Below, piece by piece: positions 1 through 39,900 of a stretch of 64,000 bases of DNA (positions are counted from its first letter, which is position 1; each line of letters begins with the position of its first letter). The stretch lies in the NCBI RefSeq assembly GCF_964355755.1, contig NC_092672.1, forward strand, positions 37,382,501 through 37,446,500, in the 5' to 3' direction. Made by a program: the position numbers and the translations under genes. Below the pieces are notes generated by a model. That model made no database searches and was not told the DNA's origin. It worked only from the letters and a program-made list of their open reading frames with translations. This DNA comes from Antedon mediterranea. Taxonomy: Eukaryota > Echinodermata > Crinoidea > Comatulida > Antedonidae.

Positions 1-440
1 GTTCACTCCAAATTCTTCAATTCATTATCATAATACCCGTATTTGTTCAAAATTACATATTCCAACCCATAAAACCAACCACTTTCAACACAACATTAGG
101 TATTCCGGACCCACTTTTTGGAACGATCTGCCACTCCCCATCTTAAACTCTGTTTCTAGTTAATCATTTTTATCTTAACTTAAAAGTCACCTTATTGCCA
201 AATATTAACTTTTCCTCGGTCAGTTTTTTTATTTATTTATTTTTTTATTTTTGTATTTTTTTTATTTTATAAATTTTTATTGTCTGTGTCTGTAATAGGT
301 ACGTCCTCCACAAGATGTGTTTTTCATCTTTCTGGGCGTGTACCTTCTTCTTTCGAATTTTGTTTACATATTTATTGATCACTGAAATCTATTTTGTATA
401 TGAAAGGAGAAAATAAATGTTGCTTTGAATTGAATTGAAT
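1..440 (+). mobile_element. 3' end of a non-LTR retrotransposon (LINE)
   Basis: Positions 2-163 are open in one frame and end in TAA. The peptide carries RYSGPTFWNDLP, the sort of C-terminal tail seen in CR1/L2/RTE-like reverse transcriptase polyproteins. An AT-rich 3' UTR follows and ends in short TTGAA repeats near 431-440, the simple-repeat tail left by target-primed insertion. The same tail ends the LINE at 17.4-18.5 kb. The element enters from outside the window and lies in the DRC2 intron upstream of its first visible exon, in the sense direction. Family assignment beyond non-LTR is uncertain. Confidence 0.75.
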
Positions 441-448
441 TGATATAT

Positions 449-500
449 GGGCAAATCACATTTTTTTTCACATAAAATTTGATAGTGTAGACAGAGCTTA
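449..500. repeat. MITE-A, right half only
   Basis: Holds only the right part of the MITE-A family: 'aaatcacatt', a T-run, then 'tttgatagtgtagacagagc'. It ends 22 bp before the DRC2 exon that starts at 523, so it sits in the polypyrimidine/branch region of that intron. Confidence 0.75.
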
Positions 501-522
501 ACAATGTTGGTTATATTTTCAG

Positions 523-2352
523 GATACAATTGCGCAGTTGAGAGCTAAGATGGCTCAGAATTCAAAAGAAAGCGAGGAACGAAATCGTGAACTACGTGAC
601 CAGCGTGAGGTCATTGCTCATCACTTCCATGAACTGAAGAGCCAGATGAATAGATTCCGTGAGAATGAACGAGCCAGACTGACGCAGTTAACGCTTCAGA
701 GTAGTGCTGCTTTGAAGGAACTGCAAAGAAAAGTTGATAAGGTTCACATTTTAACTTTTAAGTATTAAATTTAAGTACAGTATTATCATAATATAAAAAT
801 ATATATTCAAGCATCTTTTGAAATTTGCCAAGAAAGAATAAGTGACAACACATCAACTTTCAATACTGCTAAAGCGTGGTTCCCACTAGAACGCAACACA
901 GTGACGTATCAAGTGCTGTATTGCATGGCAAATACTGCTAAAGCGTGGTTCCCACTAGAACGCAACACAGTGACGTATCAAGTGCTGTATTGCATGGCAA
1001 ATACTGCTAAAGCGTGGTTCCCACTAGAACACAACACAGTGACGTATCAAGTGCTGTGCTAAAGCGTGGTTCCCACTAGAACGCAACACTGTGACGTATC
1101 AAGTGCTGTATTGCGTATGGCAAATAATGTTGTCGCCCAACTACAAAGGTTTGATTTCACACAGGCGAGGCAAACACAATGAATTTTCTTATATTGCATT
1201 GGTTGAGTTACATGCTAGTGGAAATCATACTTAAAGTATAAGATTATCCTGAATTAATAAAATAATAATGATGACTAAAAGATAATTTAAAAATAATATC
1301 CTATTTATAAGACTGTGTAAATGTATAAATTATTAATCATCTGCTAAAAATAATGAATTTCCTCTTTTTAGGGTGAGAGAATTTTAAAGTTAGCTGAACA
1401 ATGTAGGAAATTGGAGACGGAGGAGGAGAAGGTATTGCCTTTCTACGCCTCATCGCTGACAGAGGAAGAACAGCATGATGTTTCAGCAGCTGTTGCTGAA
1501 GCACCTTCAGAACCACTAGCAGAGGTAACATATTGCAGCAATATTCAGCATACTGTCCCTGGCCAGTGTCCAAATAAATGTATTAACTTTTAAGTGTAGT
1601 TTTATCTTGATAGTTGAGAACTTAAGTTTTGAAACCAAACTGGAAATACAAGAAAACTAAAAGCTGTCTACACTATCAAACTAGTTTGACAAAAAAAAGT
1701 GTGATGTGCCCATATATAATGGTTATATGGCCACATCACATTTTTTTGTCACATACAATTTGATAGTATAGACGGAGCTTTAATTTCTCATTTTCTTTGT
1801 TGAAACTATTATTTTCTCCCTTTTTCCAGATAATGCACGAGTACACGTCTCTGGAGAACTTCTGGAAACGATACAACAAGGTACTTCTGGATAAAGTGGC
1901 ACTAGACAAAGAAAAGAGCACTTTAACAGACGAGAATCAGAGGTTACGTGCTATTCTTAAGCAGTATCTGGATGGCATCTCTGTCAATGATGAGATACTT
2001 AGCCAACATAACCCACTGTTTGTGGTCAACCAACGGACAAATGTTCAGTAAGTTGTTTTATTCGTGCTCATTCTCTCGCAAATTTTCGAAATAAATGTGG
2101 TGTGCTCACTTTGGCGCAGGCACCTGCACGACACCCCATTTGTTTGCCATTGTAGACATTGACTTTTAATTGACGTCTTAATATGTAATCATATGAAATC
2201 ATTTTGTAGTTGTAAATTTTATTTATCTACATATATATATTGTTTATGTTTTTCTCTTTTTTAGAATGTCTATCCCTGTATTGGACCCTAGAATAAAACG
2301 ACCAACACAGACTGTGGTAGAGGCTGCTCATGTCATTAAACACACCATCTAA
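523..2352 (+). CDS. DRC2: Dynein regulatory complex subunit 2 (CCDC65), C-terminal exons
   Basis: Four exons, 523-741, 1372-1524, 1830-2047 and 2265-2352 (TAA), join in phase through GT/AG sites to give 225 residues. The reading frame is open at 523, so earlier exons lie outside the window; the human protein is about 480 residues. The peptide is charged coiled coil, followed by [17 protein letters not shown] and a tail ending [10 protein letters not shown], which I recognise as the DRC2/CCDC65 C-terminus. In that family the protein is a core of the nexin-dynein regulatory complex, holding dynein arms to doublet microtubules in motile cilia. An AATAAA lies at 2463-2468, about 110 bp past the stop. 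The gene converges on PI4KA. Identification rests on remembered family sequence. Confidence 0.88.
871..1226. repeat. MITE-B copy with a tandemly amplified left end
   Basis: The left terminus of the MITE-B family, containing 'tggttcccactagaacgcaa', occurs four times with a period near 69 bp between 871 and 1128; the last spacing is shorter. A single degenerate right terminus, 'gctagtggaaatcatactt', closes the element at about 1226. It lies in a DRC2 intron. Confidence 0.7.
1661..1780. repeat. MITE-A copy
   Basis: Terminal inverted repeats aagctgtctacactatcaaa and tttgatagtatagacggagc. The inner arms 'gatgtgcccatata' and 'ggccacatcacat' also pair, so almost the whole copy can fold as a hairpin. 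It lies in a DRC2 intron, ending 50 bp before exon 1830. Confidence 0.88.
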
Positions 2353-2462
2353 ACAAGTAGTTTACAATCCACTGCTATAAATATCATTTTAACAAACTAT
2401 GTATTTTGGTTTAAAAAATCTGTGCATTTTTATTGACTGAAAATATTTAACATATATGTTGT

Positions 2463-2468
2463 AAATAA
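2463..2468 (+). terminator. Polyadenylation signal of DRC2
   Basis: Canonical AATAAA about 110 bp after the DRC2 stop codon, followed by GT/T-rich sequence. The assignment rests on position and motif only. Confidence 0.6.
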
Positions 2469-2543
2469 AATTGTTATTAAAGTAATATTGTTCATTTTAT
2501 TTATTGTTTAGAAATTAATGTATGTAAGAAAATACAATGGTCG

Positions 2544-2650
2544 AAATTATGCCCTTTAAAAATACGAAAATACATCAAAATTATGCCCTTTAAAAATACG
2601 AAAATACATCAAAATTAGGCCCTTTAAAAATACGAAAATACATCAAAATT
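2544..2650. repeat. 33-bp tandem repeat, about 3 copies
   Basis: The unit begins 'aaattatgccctttaaaaat' and repeats at 2544, 2577 and 2610 with one or two substitutions. It sits between DRC2 and the foldback repeat. Confidence 0.85.
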
Positions 2651-2769
2651 ATTCCATATGGTGACTCAACCAATAACAGTTGCAACTGCATATAAAGCTC
2701 TGATTACACTAGTGATTTTACACTTTACATTTGTTTGTACTATAGTACAGGAATTTTTTCGAAATATCC

Positions 2770-3705
2770 ATTATTATTATGCGATAAGATTGCTATATAT
2801 GCGTATATATTGCGTTATAATCATCTTATAGAGTGTTTGTAAACAGTTTAGTCAAAAAAGAAAAGGGTAGAAATTACAGGGAAATTTCCGAAAAATGGCC
2901 GATTTTCGACCCTTTTATTTGTTGACATAAATGGTTACTATTGCATAATAAACATGTTTATTATTTTTTACGGAGTACTATCGACCCTTTTATTTTTTGA
3001 CATAATAAACAAGCGCAGAGTCGACTAATGGGTTCTGCGCATGTTAATTGTGCTATCATAACCACTTTTGACATAAATGGTTACTATAGCACAATTGGCA
3101 TGCGCAGAACCCATTATTCGACTCTGCGCATGTTTATTATGGTATAGTAACCATTTATGTAAAAAGTGGTTACTTTTGACATAAATGGTTACTATAGCAT
3201 AATAAACATGCGCAGAGTTGACTATGGTTTCTGCGCATGTTAATTGTGCTATAGTAACCAGTTTTATCGAAAGATAAAAAGGTCGAAAATTTTGTCAATT
3301 TTTTTGAAAAAATCCCTGTACTGTAGTACATGGAAATTTCCGAAAAATGGCCGATTTTCGACCCTTTTATTTTTTGACATAATAAACAAGCGCAGAGTCG
3401 ACTAATGGGTTCTGCGCATGTTAATTGTGCTATAGTAACCAGTTTTATCGAAAAATAAAAAGGTTGAAAATTGGCAATTTTTTTGAAAAAATCCCTGTAC
3501 TATAGTAGTGTTTGTAACCAGTTTTGTCGAAAAATAAAAGGGTCGGAATTTGGTCATTTTTGGAAAAAATCCCTAGTACAGGGATTTTTTTCCAAAAATT
3601 GCCAAAATATCCACTTTTTAAAATTCAATTATTATGCGATGATATTGCTATATATGCGTATATATTGCCTTATCATCATCTTATAGAGTGTTTGTAACCA
3701 GTTTT
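2770..3705. repeat. Complex foldback repeat framed by direct repeats
   Basis: A segment of about 75 bp containing 'ttgctatatatgcgtatata' occurs near 2773-2850 and again near 3629-3705 in the same orientation. Between them, units containing 'gcgcagagtcgactaatggg' and 'ttctgcgcatgttaattgtg' occur four times in alternating orientation. The copies at about 3008-3060 and 3083-3140 form a near-perfect palindrome with arms of about 55 bp. Short ORFs here are by-products. The region could be a foldback transposon or a decayed satellite; no transposase is visible. Confidence 0.7.
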
Positions 3706-3914
3706 TTCGAAAAAGAAAGGGTCAAATTTGAAATGATTGAACCAGCCTACAATATAGTGACTCAAATATTTAATTATATTGTGCAGAGCATAACATTCGA
3801 AAAAAATGGATGGAAAATAAATTATTTAGCTAGCACTGTTAACCTGCCTTTAAATATTACTAAAACACCAAATTAAACAAAAAATCTTGGAAATGTTGAA
3901 TTGATATATATAAA

Positions 3915-4120
3915 TCCAAAGGCAAATTACTGAAAAAAATTACAATGCTGTGGGTATCAGTGGCTGGAGCTAATCAAAACGAGAAGTAAAACAGCCAGAC
4001 AAGTTAGCAGAGCTTTCGGGCAACACTAGCCCTTCATCAGTGCAAAAAAATCATACGGGCGGTTTAGAATTAATGTTCTTTGCCTCTTGTGTTTATATAT
4101 ATATATATATATAAAATCAT
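3915..4120 (-). repeat. Dispersed repeat with a hammerhead-like core, possibly a Penelope-type terminal region
   Basis: Read on the minus strand, 4040-4014 gives CTGATGA, one A, GGGC, a 7-nt loop, GCCC and GAAA. This is the core layout of a hammerhead ribozyme, with one extra A before stem II. The neighbouring words 'aaggcaaattactgaaaaaa' and 'atgctgtgggtatcagt' recur in reverse orientation near 25.78-25.88 kb, so this belongs to a dispersed family. A (TA)n run follows at about 4098. Penelope-like elements are known to carry hammerhead motifs; assignment of this copy to them is inference. Confidence 0.5.
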
Positions 4121-5660
4121 TTATAATAAAGTATAAAATACTGTAAATTGGGTATAATACTTTTACATACAAATTAACATATGAAATGATGTAAATAATA
4201 AATAATATTCAGTTAATGGTAAGTGAAATATAATTTATATGAAATGATACATTACAATTATAATATGTAATTAGGCTGAAAGCCAATGGAATATATTAAA
4301 CCTATATTTAAACATCTTTTCATTTCAAATTTTGAACAAAACATTCTAACAAATAACTTAATACAAAGTTATTTAAATTATTTTAAAAGAATTATTAACA
4401 AAAATCAGAATACTGTTATATACCCTTTTTTAGAAATAAACAATTCAAAATACACAATTAGTAAGTCTATCCACAACTAAAGCATTTAGTAGGTCTATTA
4501 CTTATAAAACTAGAAAATTATAAATGATTTTTTAGATTGTGAAAAATATTATATAGGCTAATTTGCATAATTTGATCTCTATACTAATACATAATGTAAA
4601 CTTATCAACATTTATTATTATTATTATTATCAATAATTTATATCTCACAGGTCAGGTGCATTTTATCTAGTATAACTATATAGAAATCAGCATAACAGTC
4701 AAATAATGATTGAAATTTAACAGCTTTAAATGTGTGAATAACATCCAAAATGAGATTTAATATCGAATCCTTCCAATGCTGTACTATTTAAAGGATAAAC
4801 TTTAGTGAATTTATCACTTATTTACCTTGTTATAGTGCTACCTATGAAGTAATATTACCAGAGTACACCAGACCCTCTAGATACAAACACAGATCTATCG
4901 CATTTATTGCACAAACGTTTGCATATAACTGTACAGTAATTTACAATGTAAAATATTACCAAATAACATGAACAACAAGCACATACATAATACCTGTATG
5001 ATGTAAAGTTACATTCAATGGCGGATCCACGAATTCAAAAAAGTGACAAATATTTTGTCTTTAAACCACTGTCACGTCTAGACCATTTTTGCGACACAAC
5101 AACTTATCTATCACTCTCACCATAGTTTACAGGGCACGTAAAATCGATTTTGATAGCTATACCATAAACAATCTTACGAAAACACACGCTAAATATAATT
5201 ATTTTTAAATGACTCGTATTCAATATATATCTACTTAAACTTTCTATTCTCATTATTGCATTATAAAAAATAAAATTACTATTGAACTATAAATTAATTA
5301 TTAGTTTAAAATAATAAACATTAATAATATAGTAAGCTATTTGGTCTTTAAGTGAATTGGCCCAAACTAATGTATTACAGCATTCTTTCTACCTAATCTT
5401 ATAATTAAAAAGTAAATTACAATGTTTTTTAATGCTACAATATATCCTGATAATATATTTAAGTACGGTCTTAATCTAATGGAAGAATTAGGAGCCTAGC
5501 ACCTAAAGTTTGATATTTTAATATGGAAGTAAGAAATCAAGGAATACACATTATACAATAAACATCCAGGTACCTAATATTTAGCATCCAGGGTTTTGTT
5601 TTGTTTCAAAATCATCTCAATTATGACACATGTAACATATAGGCAACTGAATTATAGAAA
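4121..5660. other. AT-rich intergenic sequence, no gene seen
   Basis: This stretch lies between the foldback region and the next minisatellite. I see short AT-rich ORFs with no recognisable domain, a short TTA run near 4615, and no exon that could be joined to DRC2 or PI4KA. Confidence 0.6.
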
Positions 5661-5710
5661 TATAGCATATGAACATGTTCATTGAGTTTCTACACATTTT
5701 CTCTCAAATT

Positions 5711-5990
5711 GTACATCCAGGGACCTCACACTTATACATCCAGGGACCTCACACTTATACATCCAGGGACCTTGTCATTTTACATCCAGGGACCTCACAC
5801 TTATACATCCAGGGACCTTGTCATTTTACATCCAGGGACCTCACACTTATACATCTAGGGACCTTGTCATTTTACATCCAGGGACCTCACACTTATACAT
5901 CTAGGGACCTTGTCATTTTACATCCAGGGACCTCACACTTATACATCTAGGGACCTTATCATTTTACATCCAGGGACCTCAACTTGGGTG
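5711..5990. repeat. Minisatellite of 23-bp half units, 46-bp higher-order period
   Basis: Units share 'acatccagggacct' and then alternate between a 'cacacttat' and a 'tgtcatttt' ending, which gives a 46-bp higher-order repeat. The 93-aa ORF across it is a by-product. More diverged copies of 'catccaggaacct' and 'catctagggacc' continue at about 6042-6105. Confidence 0.9.
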
Positions 5991-6411
5991 CCTCCTATTC
6001 TAGTAGAAATATAGAAGGCATGAACAAAAACCAATGCCATTTGTGCATCCAGGAACCTCTAAATGTACATAGACAGAGCAACATCACAATTTACATCTAG
6101 GGACCACATATTTTACAAATTATTGTCTATTACATTTTATGAATAATAAAAAGTAAGAATAATGAAATAAAAAATTGTTGATACTGTTAAAAGAAGTTTA
6201 CCAGAATACATTGATGAAAACAATTTATGGCAAAAGCACATTTGGATACTGCAATCTAAAACAAACCACAAGCTGGAGCTGTAGATAAGTAGCAAATTAA
6301 CACCGCTGCTGCAGCTAATCAGGGAACTGATCATAGGTTGTAGGTGAATGGGTGGGATTGTACTGGAGACCTCCACACGCCAACTGGCAGACAAACTGGC
6401 TGTTGAATCGT

Positions 6412-33189
<26,778 letters not shown>

Positions 33190-33376
33190 TTTGCTGCTTA
33201 TCGTTTTAATGTTTTTCTGGTCACACCCCCTCTATCGGGTTGTTTCATTAGTAGGCGTTTATTTATCTTTTAAGATACACGTGTGCGATTGTTTTTATTT
33301 TGTGTTGAAAAGGGTATTTCCCAAACTCAACTCGTTCTCCTTCCTAGAAAAGAAAAAAACAGAAAAACGTGGGAAA
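33190..33376. promoter_or_regulatory. Bidirectional promoter between PI4KA and ASPDH
   Basis: The start codons of PI4KA (minus) and ASPDH (plus) are 187 bp apart, so the two genes must share the space for 5' UTRs and start sites. There is no TATA box at a convincing distance on either strand. Whether ASPDH has an additional upstream start at 33191 in the same frame is possible, but the resulting hydrophobic extension is not found in the family. Confidence 0.6.
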
Positions 33377-36043
<2,667 letters not shown>

Positions 36044-36098
36044 CTTCTTGGATGATGAAAATATTACAAGTAGAATATTACAAGAAAACGTTATATTG

Positions 36099-36104
36099 AA
36101 TAAA
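36099..36104 (+). terminator. Polyadenylation signal of ASPDH
   Basis: AATAAA 56 bp after the ASPDH stop codon, followed by a T-rich stretch. Confidence 0.65.
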
Positions 36105-36917
36105 ACCATTTAATAATTTTATTATCTACAGATTTATACAGGGTTATACAAACATATTGATGATATGAATGAAATCTATTAGCAGGAACGTCAATCAATT
36201 GATGAAAATATTAGACTGAGCTTTCTAAAACAAAGTAAATATTTATTTTAATGAATTTTATGTTTGACACCTCCAATATGATATACTATATTTAGGGAAG
36301 TTGAAGATATTACAAACAGAGAACAAGTTTTATTTTAATAATTATGATGTAATATCATGTTCCACACATCCAATACAATATTATTATTCTTATATCATTT
36401 TGATTTGTTTTTTAATTTTAATTATGAATACTTTTTTAGTGAAATTTGTGTTACTGGGTATTAACAATACTAGTCTTAAATAAATAATGAGATATGTTCC
36501 TCACACATCACATTCACTTCCAAATTGCTATTAAATTATCGAAAAAAATTAAATTGACTTATGGAATGTATTTTACCTACAAGTATGTCTATTTTATACT
36601 TATATATATTTTGGTATATCTTTTTTAAAAAAGTACAAGGCATAATGTTATTAAAAAGCTTAAAATGAATGATGACAGTATTGTATTTTAATTGTAATTT
36701 TAAAGTCCATACATATATAATAAAAGCAAAGATCAACAAAAATGCAAAAGTGAAAAACACTCTTTATGCGTAAAATGTGTTATTCATTTAGTTAAACAAA
36801 ATTAGGCAACTAAAGAAAACGAAACAAAAATGGGAAGGGTAATTATACAGATACTAAGTACTGTACACATTACAAACTTAACATTACAAACAAAAAATCT
36901 AATTACAAATCATTCTA

Positions 36918-39900
36918 CTATTTTTCTGGTGAATCCGAAATAACATTATTTATTTCTTCATTGTTTATTACTAGCGCTGGCACGTCACAATTTGATATTC
37001 CATCTTTTGTTGAGTATCCATTTGTTTCATTGTTGAAAGGTTTGTCATCAACCTAAAAAGTAAATAATTCTGTTGTATAGATATTCTATTTATGTAAAGC
37101 TCTGTCTACACTATCAAATATGGTAGTGATATTATCATGTCCTTATATGGGCACATCACATTTTTTTGTCACATAAAGTTTGATAGTGTAGACAGAGCTA
37201 AAACAGTGCTATTATAACCAATGTTTGGTAAAATGCAGTCTCAATTCCCTTCTTGGAACATACTTCACAATAAAGGGCTAGACCAAAGCACAGACTAATT
37301 TTACTTTGCAAGGATATATATAATTTTGAACAGTTTTATAAGTAATTGTTTGCATAATATGTTATGTTTAACTCTAATTTAGGGATAAACACGAGAAAAG
37401 TAATCTCTATATTTAACCCTTTGTAATATTTTGCAAGTACTGTACTACTGTATGTTATGATGGTAAACTGTATATTATTTTTTTTATGAAAGATGAATAA
37501 AACAAGGTTTAAAAATAAATGGCTTGTGAAATCAATTTATTTGTTTAAAAGTTCAAAATGGCTCAGGTATTAAATACTATTTTTTACTATAACCTAGGAT
37601 ATATACTGTATTAGTTGGTATTTTACTAGTTAAAGCTCTGTCTACACTATCAAACTTTATGTGACAAGAAAATGTGATGTGCCCATATATGAACATGATG
37701 ATGTCATATCACTACCATATTTGGGCACATCACACCTTTGTTGTCAAACTAGTTTGATAGTGTAGACAGTGCTTTATACATTATTTATATTATCAAATAA
37801 TGTTTAAAAAGAATATATTAATTGAAAGGTTTGTTTATAATATAAATGCAATAAATAGGTTATGACATGACTTTAAAGTACTTAATTCCTTTTTCAAAGA
37901 AAACTACAATATACAGTTGTTAGCATGTCCTTTTGCTCTCTTTATGATTTAAGAATAAATAAGTAGAAGAACATGACTAGTATACAGTATAATACACAAG
38001 AAATATAACAAGAAAAGCCTGGCACACCATACAGTAGGAGCAAGTAAAGATTGTTGATGTTCATCGCCATCACACACTATAATGATCACGCATGACAATG
38101 GACAGCCTATTACATTAAACTCTGTCTACACTATCAAACTTACAAAAAATGCCCATACTATATATGGACATGATGATGTCATATATGGGGCCTTTTTATC
38201 AGAGATTTGTGTTGTTTTTGTGTTTTTGTAGCTCTTACCTATGTTGGTGCAATTTTTCTGTGTTTTTTTACTGTTTTATTTATATACATGATATGCACCA
38301 GTTTTCAAAACAAATTTCTGTTAATTTATTTTTAATGGACAATAAAGATACTATGACTACGACAATACAATACTACCATATTTGGGCACATCACACTTTT
38401 TTGTTGAATTATTTTTATGAAGACAGAGCTTTAGATTGGTCAGGTTTGTGGAGTTATACCACAGAGTGAGACTAAATCTAACTGAATCAGTAGGCTAATA
38501 AAATGTGTTAATAAAACATCCTTTTGTTTTAGCATAAACCATTAATATTGCAACCGATAGATAGGATAGCAGTTTTGTTTCTTTTCTGTCAGCTTTTGCT
38601 AATTTAGCTTTTTTGCAGCAGAAATCAAACAACCATACTGTACCTGTCTTATCATCATTCTACCAGTGACCACTAAGTACCTTTTGTTTGATGTATAACT
38701 GTTCCATTGCGTCAAGATATTTAGGGGTGAACACACCCTCTCCTCTGTGACACGTTAATGGCCTTGCCCTGGGTTGGATAGGTCTTGCCAGCCCGATTGG
38801 TCTGTTTAGTTCTTCTCGTTTTCGTCGCTTCTCTTCAGAATTTTTTTCTGCTGCTGATAGTTTGACCATTGCCTCCTATATTATATTGTTTAATACAATT
38901 AAAATCTCTACAACCGTATTTTGAATGTTAAAAGGCTGGTTTTTGGTCATTAAAAACATGCTAGTTATAGGCATATTTATAGCTGTTTGTAGACCAATTA
39001 ATAAATGTCAAATAAAACAATTACTGTCCTATCTGTGTTATGAATCGGAGTTCCATGCTTGCTAAAGTTTGGTTCCCAATAGGACGTAACACAACAACAA
39101 CACATAACTCTTTCTGAAGCTCTGTCTACACTATCAAACTTTATGTCAACAAAAAAATCTTATATGCCCATATATGTACCTGATGATGTCATATCACTAC
39201 CATATTTGTATCACACTTTTTTTTGTCAAAGTAGTTTGATAGTGTAGGCAGAGCTTTATGATTGTTCAAACTGTTACTTTGCATGCTAGTGGGAACCAAG
39301 CTTATGAGATTTGTTAAGCAGCCTGAGCAGCAGCAACCCATGTGATTACAATCCATTTAAGCCCTGTCTACACTATCAAACTTTATGTGACAAGAAAATG
39401 TTATGTGCCTATATATAGACATGATGATTTCATATCACTACCATATTTGGGCACCTCACTTTTTTTGTCAAACTAGTTTGATAGTGTAGACAGAGCTTTA
39501 TAGCACCTTACCTTTAGTTTGTTGTCTGCATCAATCCTCTTTTCTTCAAGATCTTCCAGCTTCATCCTCTCTTCTTCCAGAACTCTAGCTTGCTCTAACC
39601 TCTGTATTTCCAGCTCTTCACTTCGTTGTTCCAAATTCTCTCTTCTTTCCCTCTCCTCTTTTAACATTTTCTCTTGTTCTTCTTTCAATCTCTCAAGTTG
39701 TTCTCTCTTTTCAGATTCTTCATCAAGTAATCTTTCAACAAAGAACAATTATTTAAATGTAAAACAATCTCAAAATTTCAATTTTGTTCTAAATTTAAGT
39801 AAATGCCAATTTATCATTCTGGTTGTTACAGACAAAAATATCTGAAAGCATGCTGTAATGTTGCTAAAAATAAATTTGTATAGCTCACCTGGCCTGGACA

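Noticed and set aside
5669-5950. 93-codon ORF with HPGTSHLYIQGP repeats
   Set aside because: By-product of the 46-bp higher-order minisatellite.
33191-33376. Upstream in-frame start for ASPDH
   Set aside because: It would add 62 hydrophobic and basic residues not seen in the family. The ATG at 33377 gives the usual distance to the Rossmann motif and a length near human ASPDH.
39519-39845. Serine-rich plus-strand ORF of 108 codons
   Set aside because: Complement of the glutamate/leucine-rich coiled-coil exon of the SWAP70-type gene.
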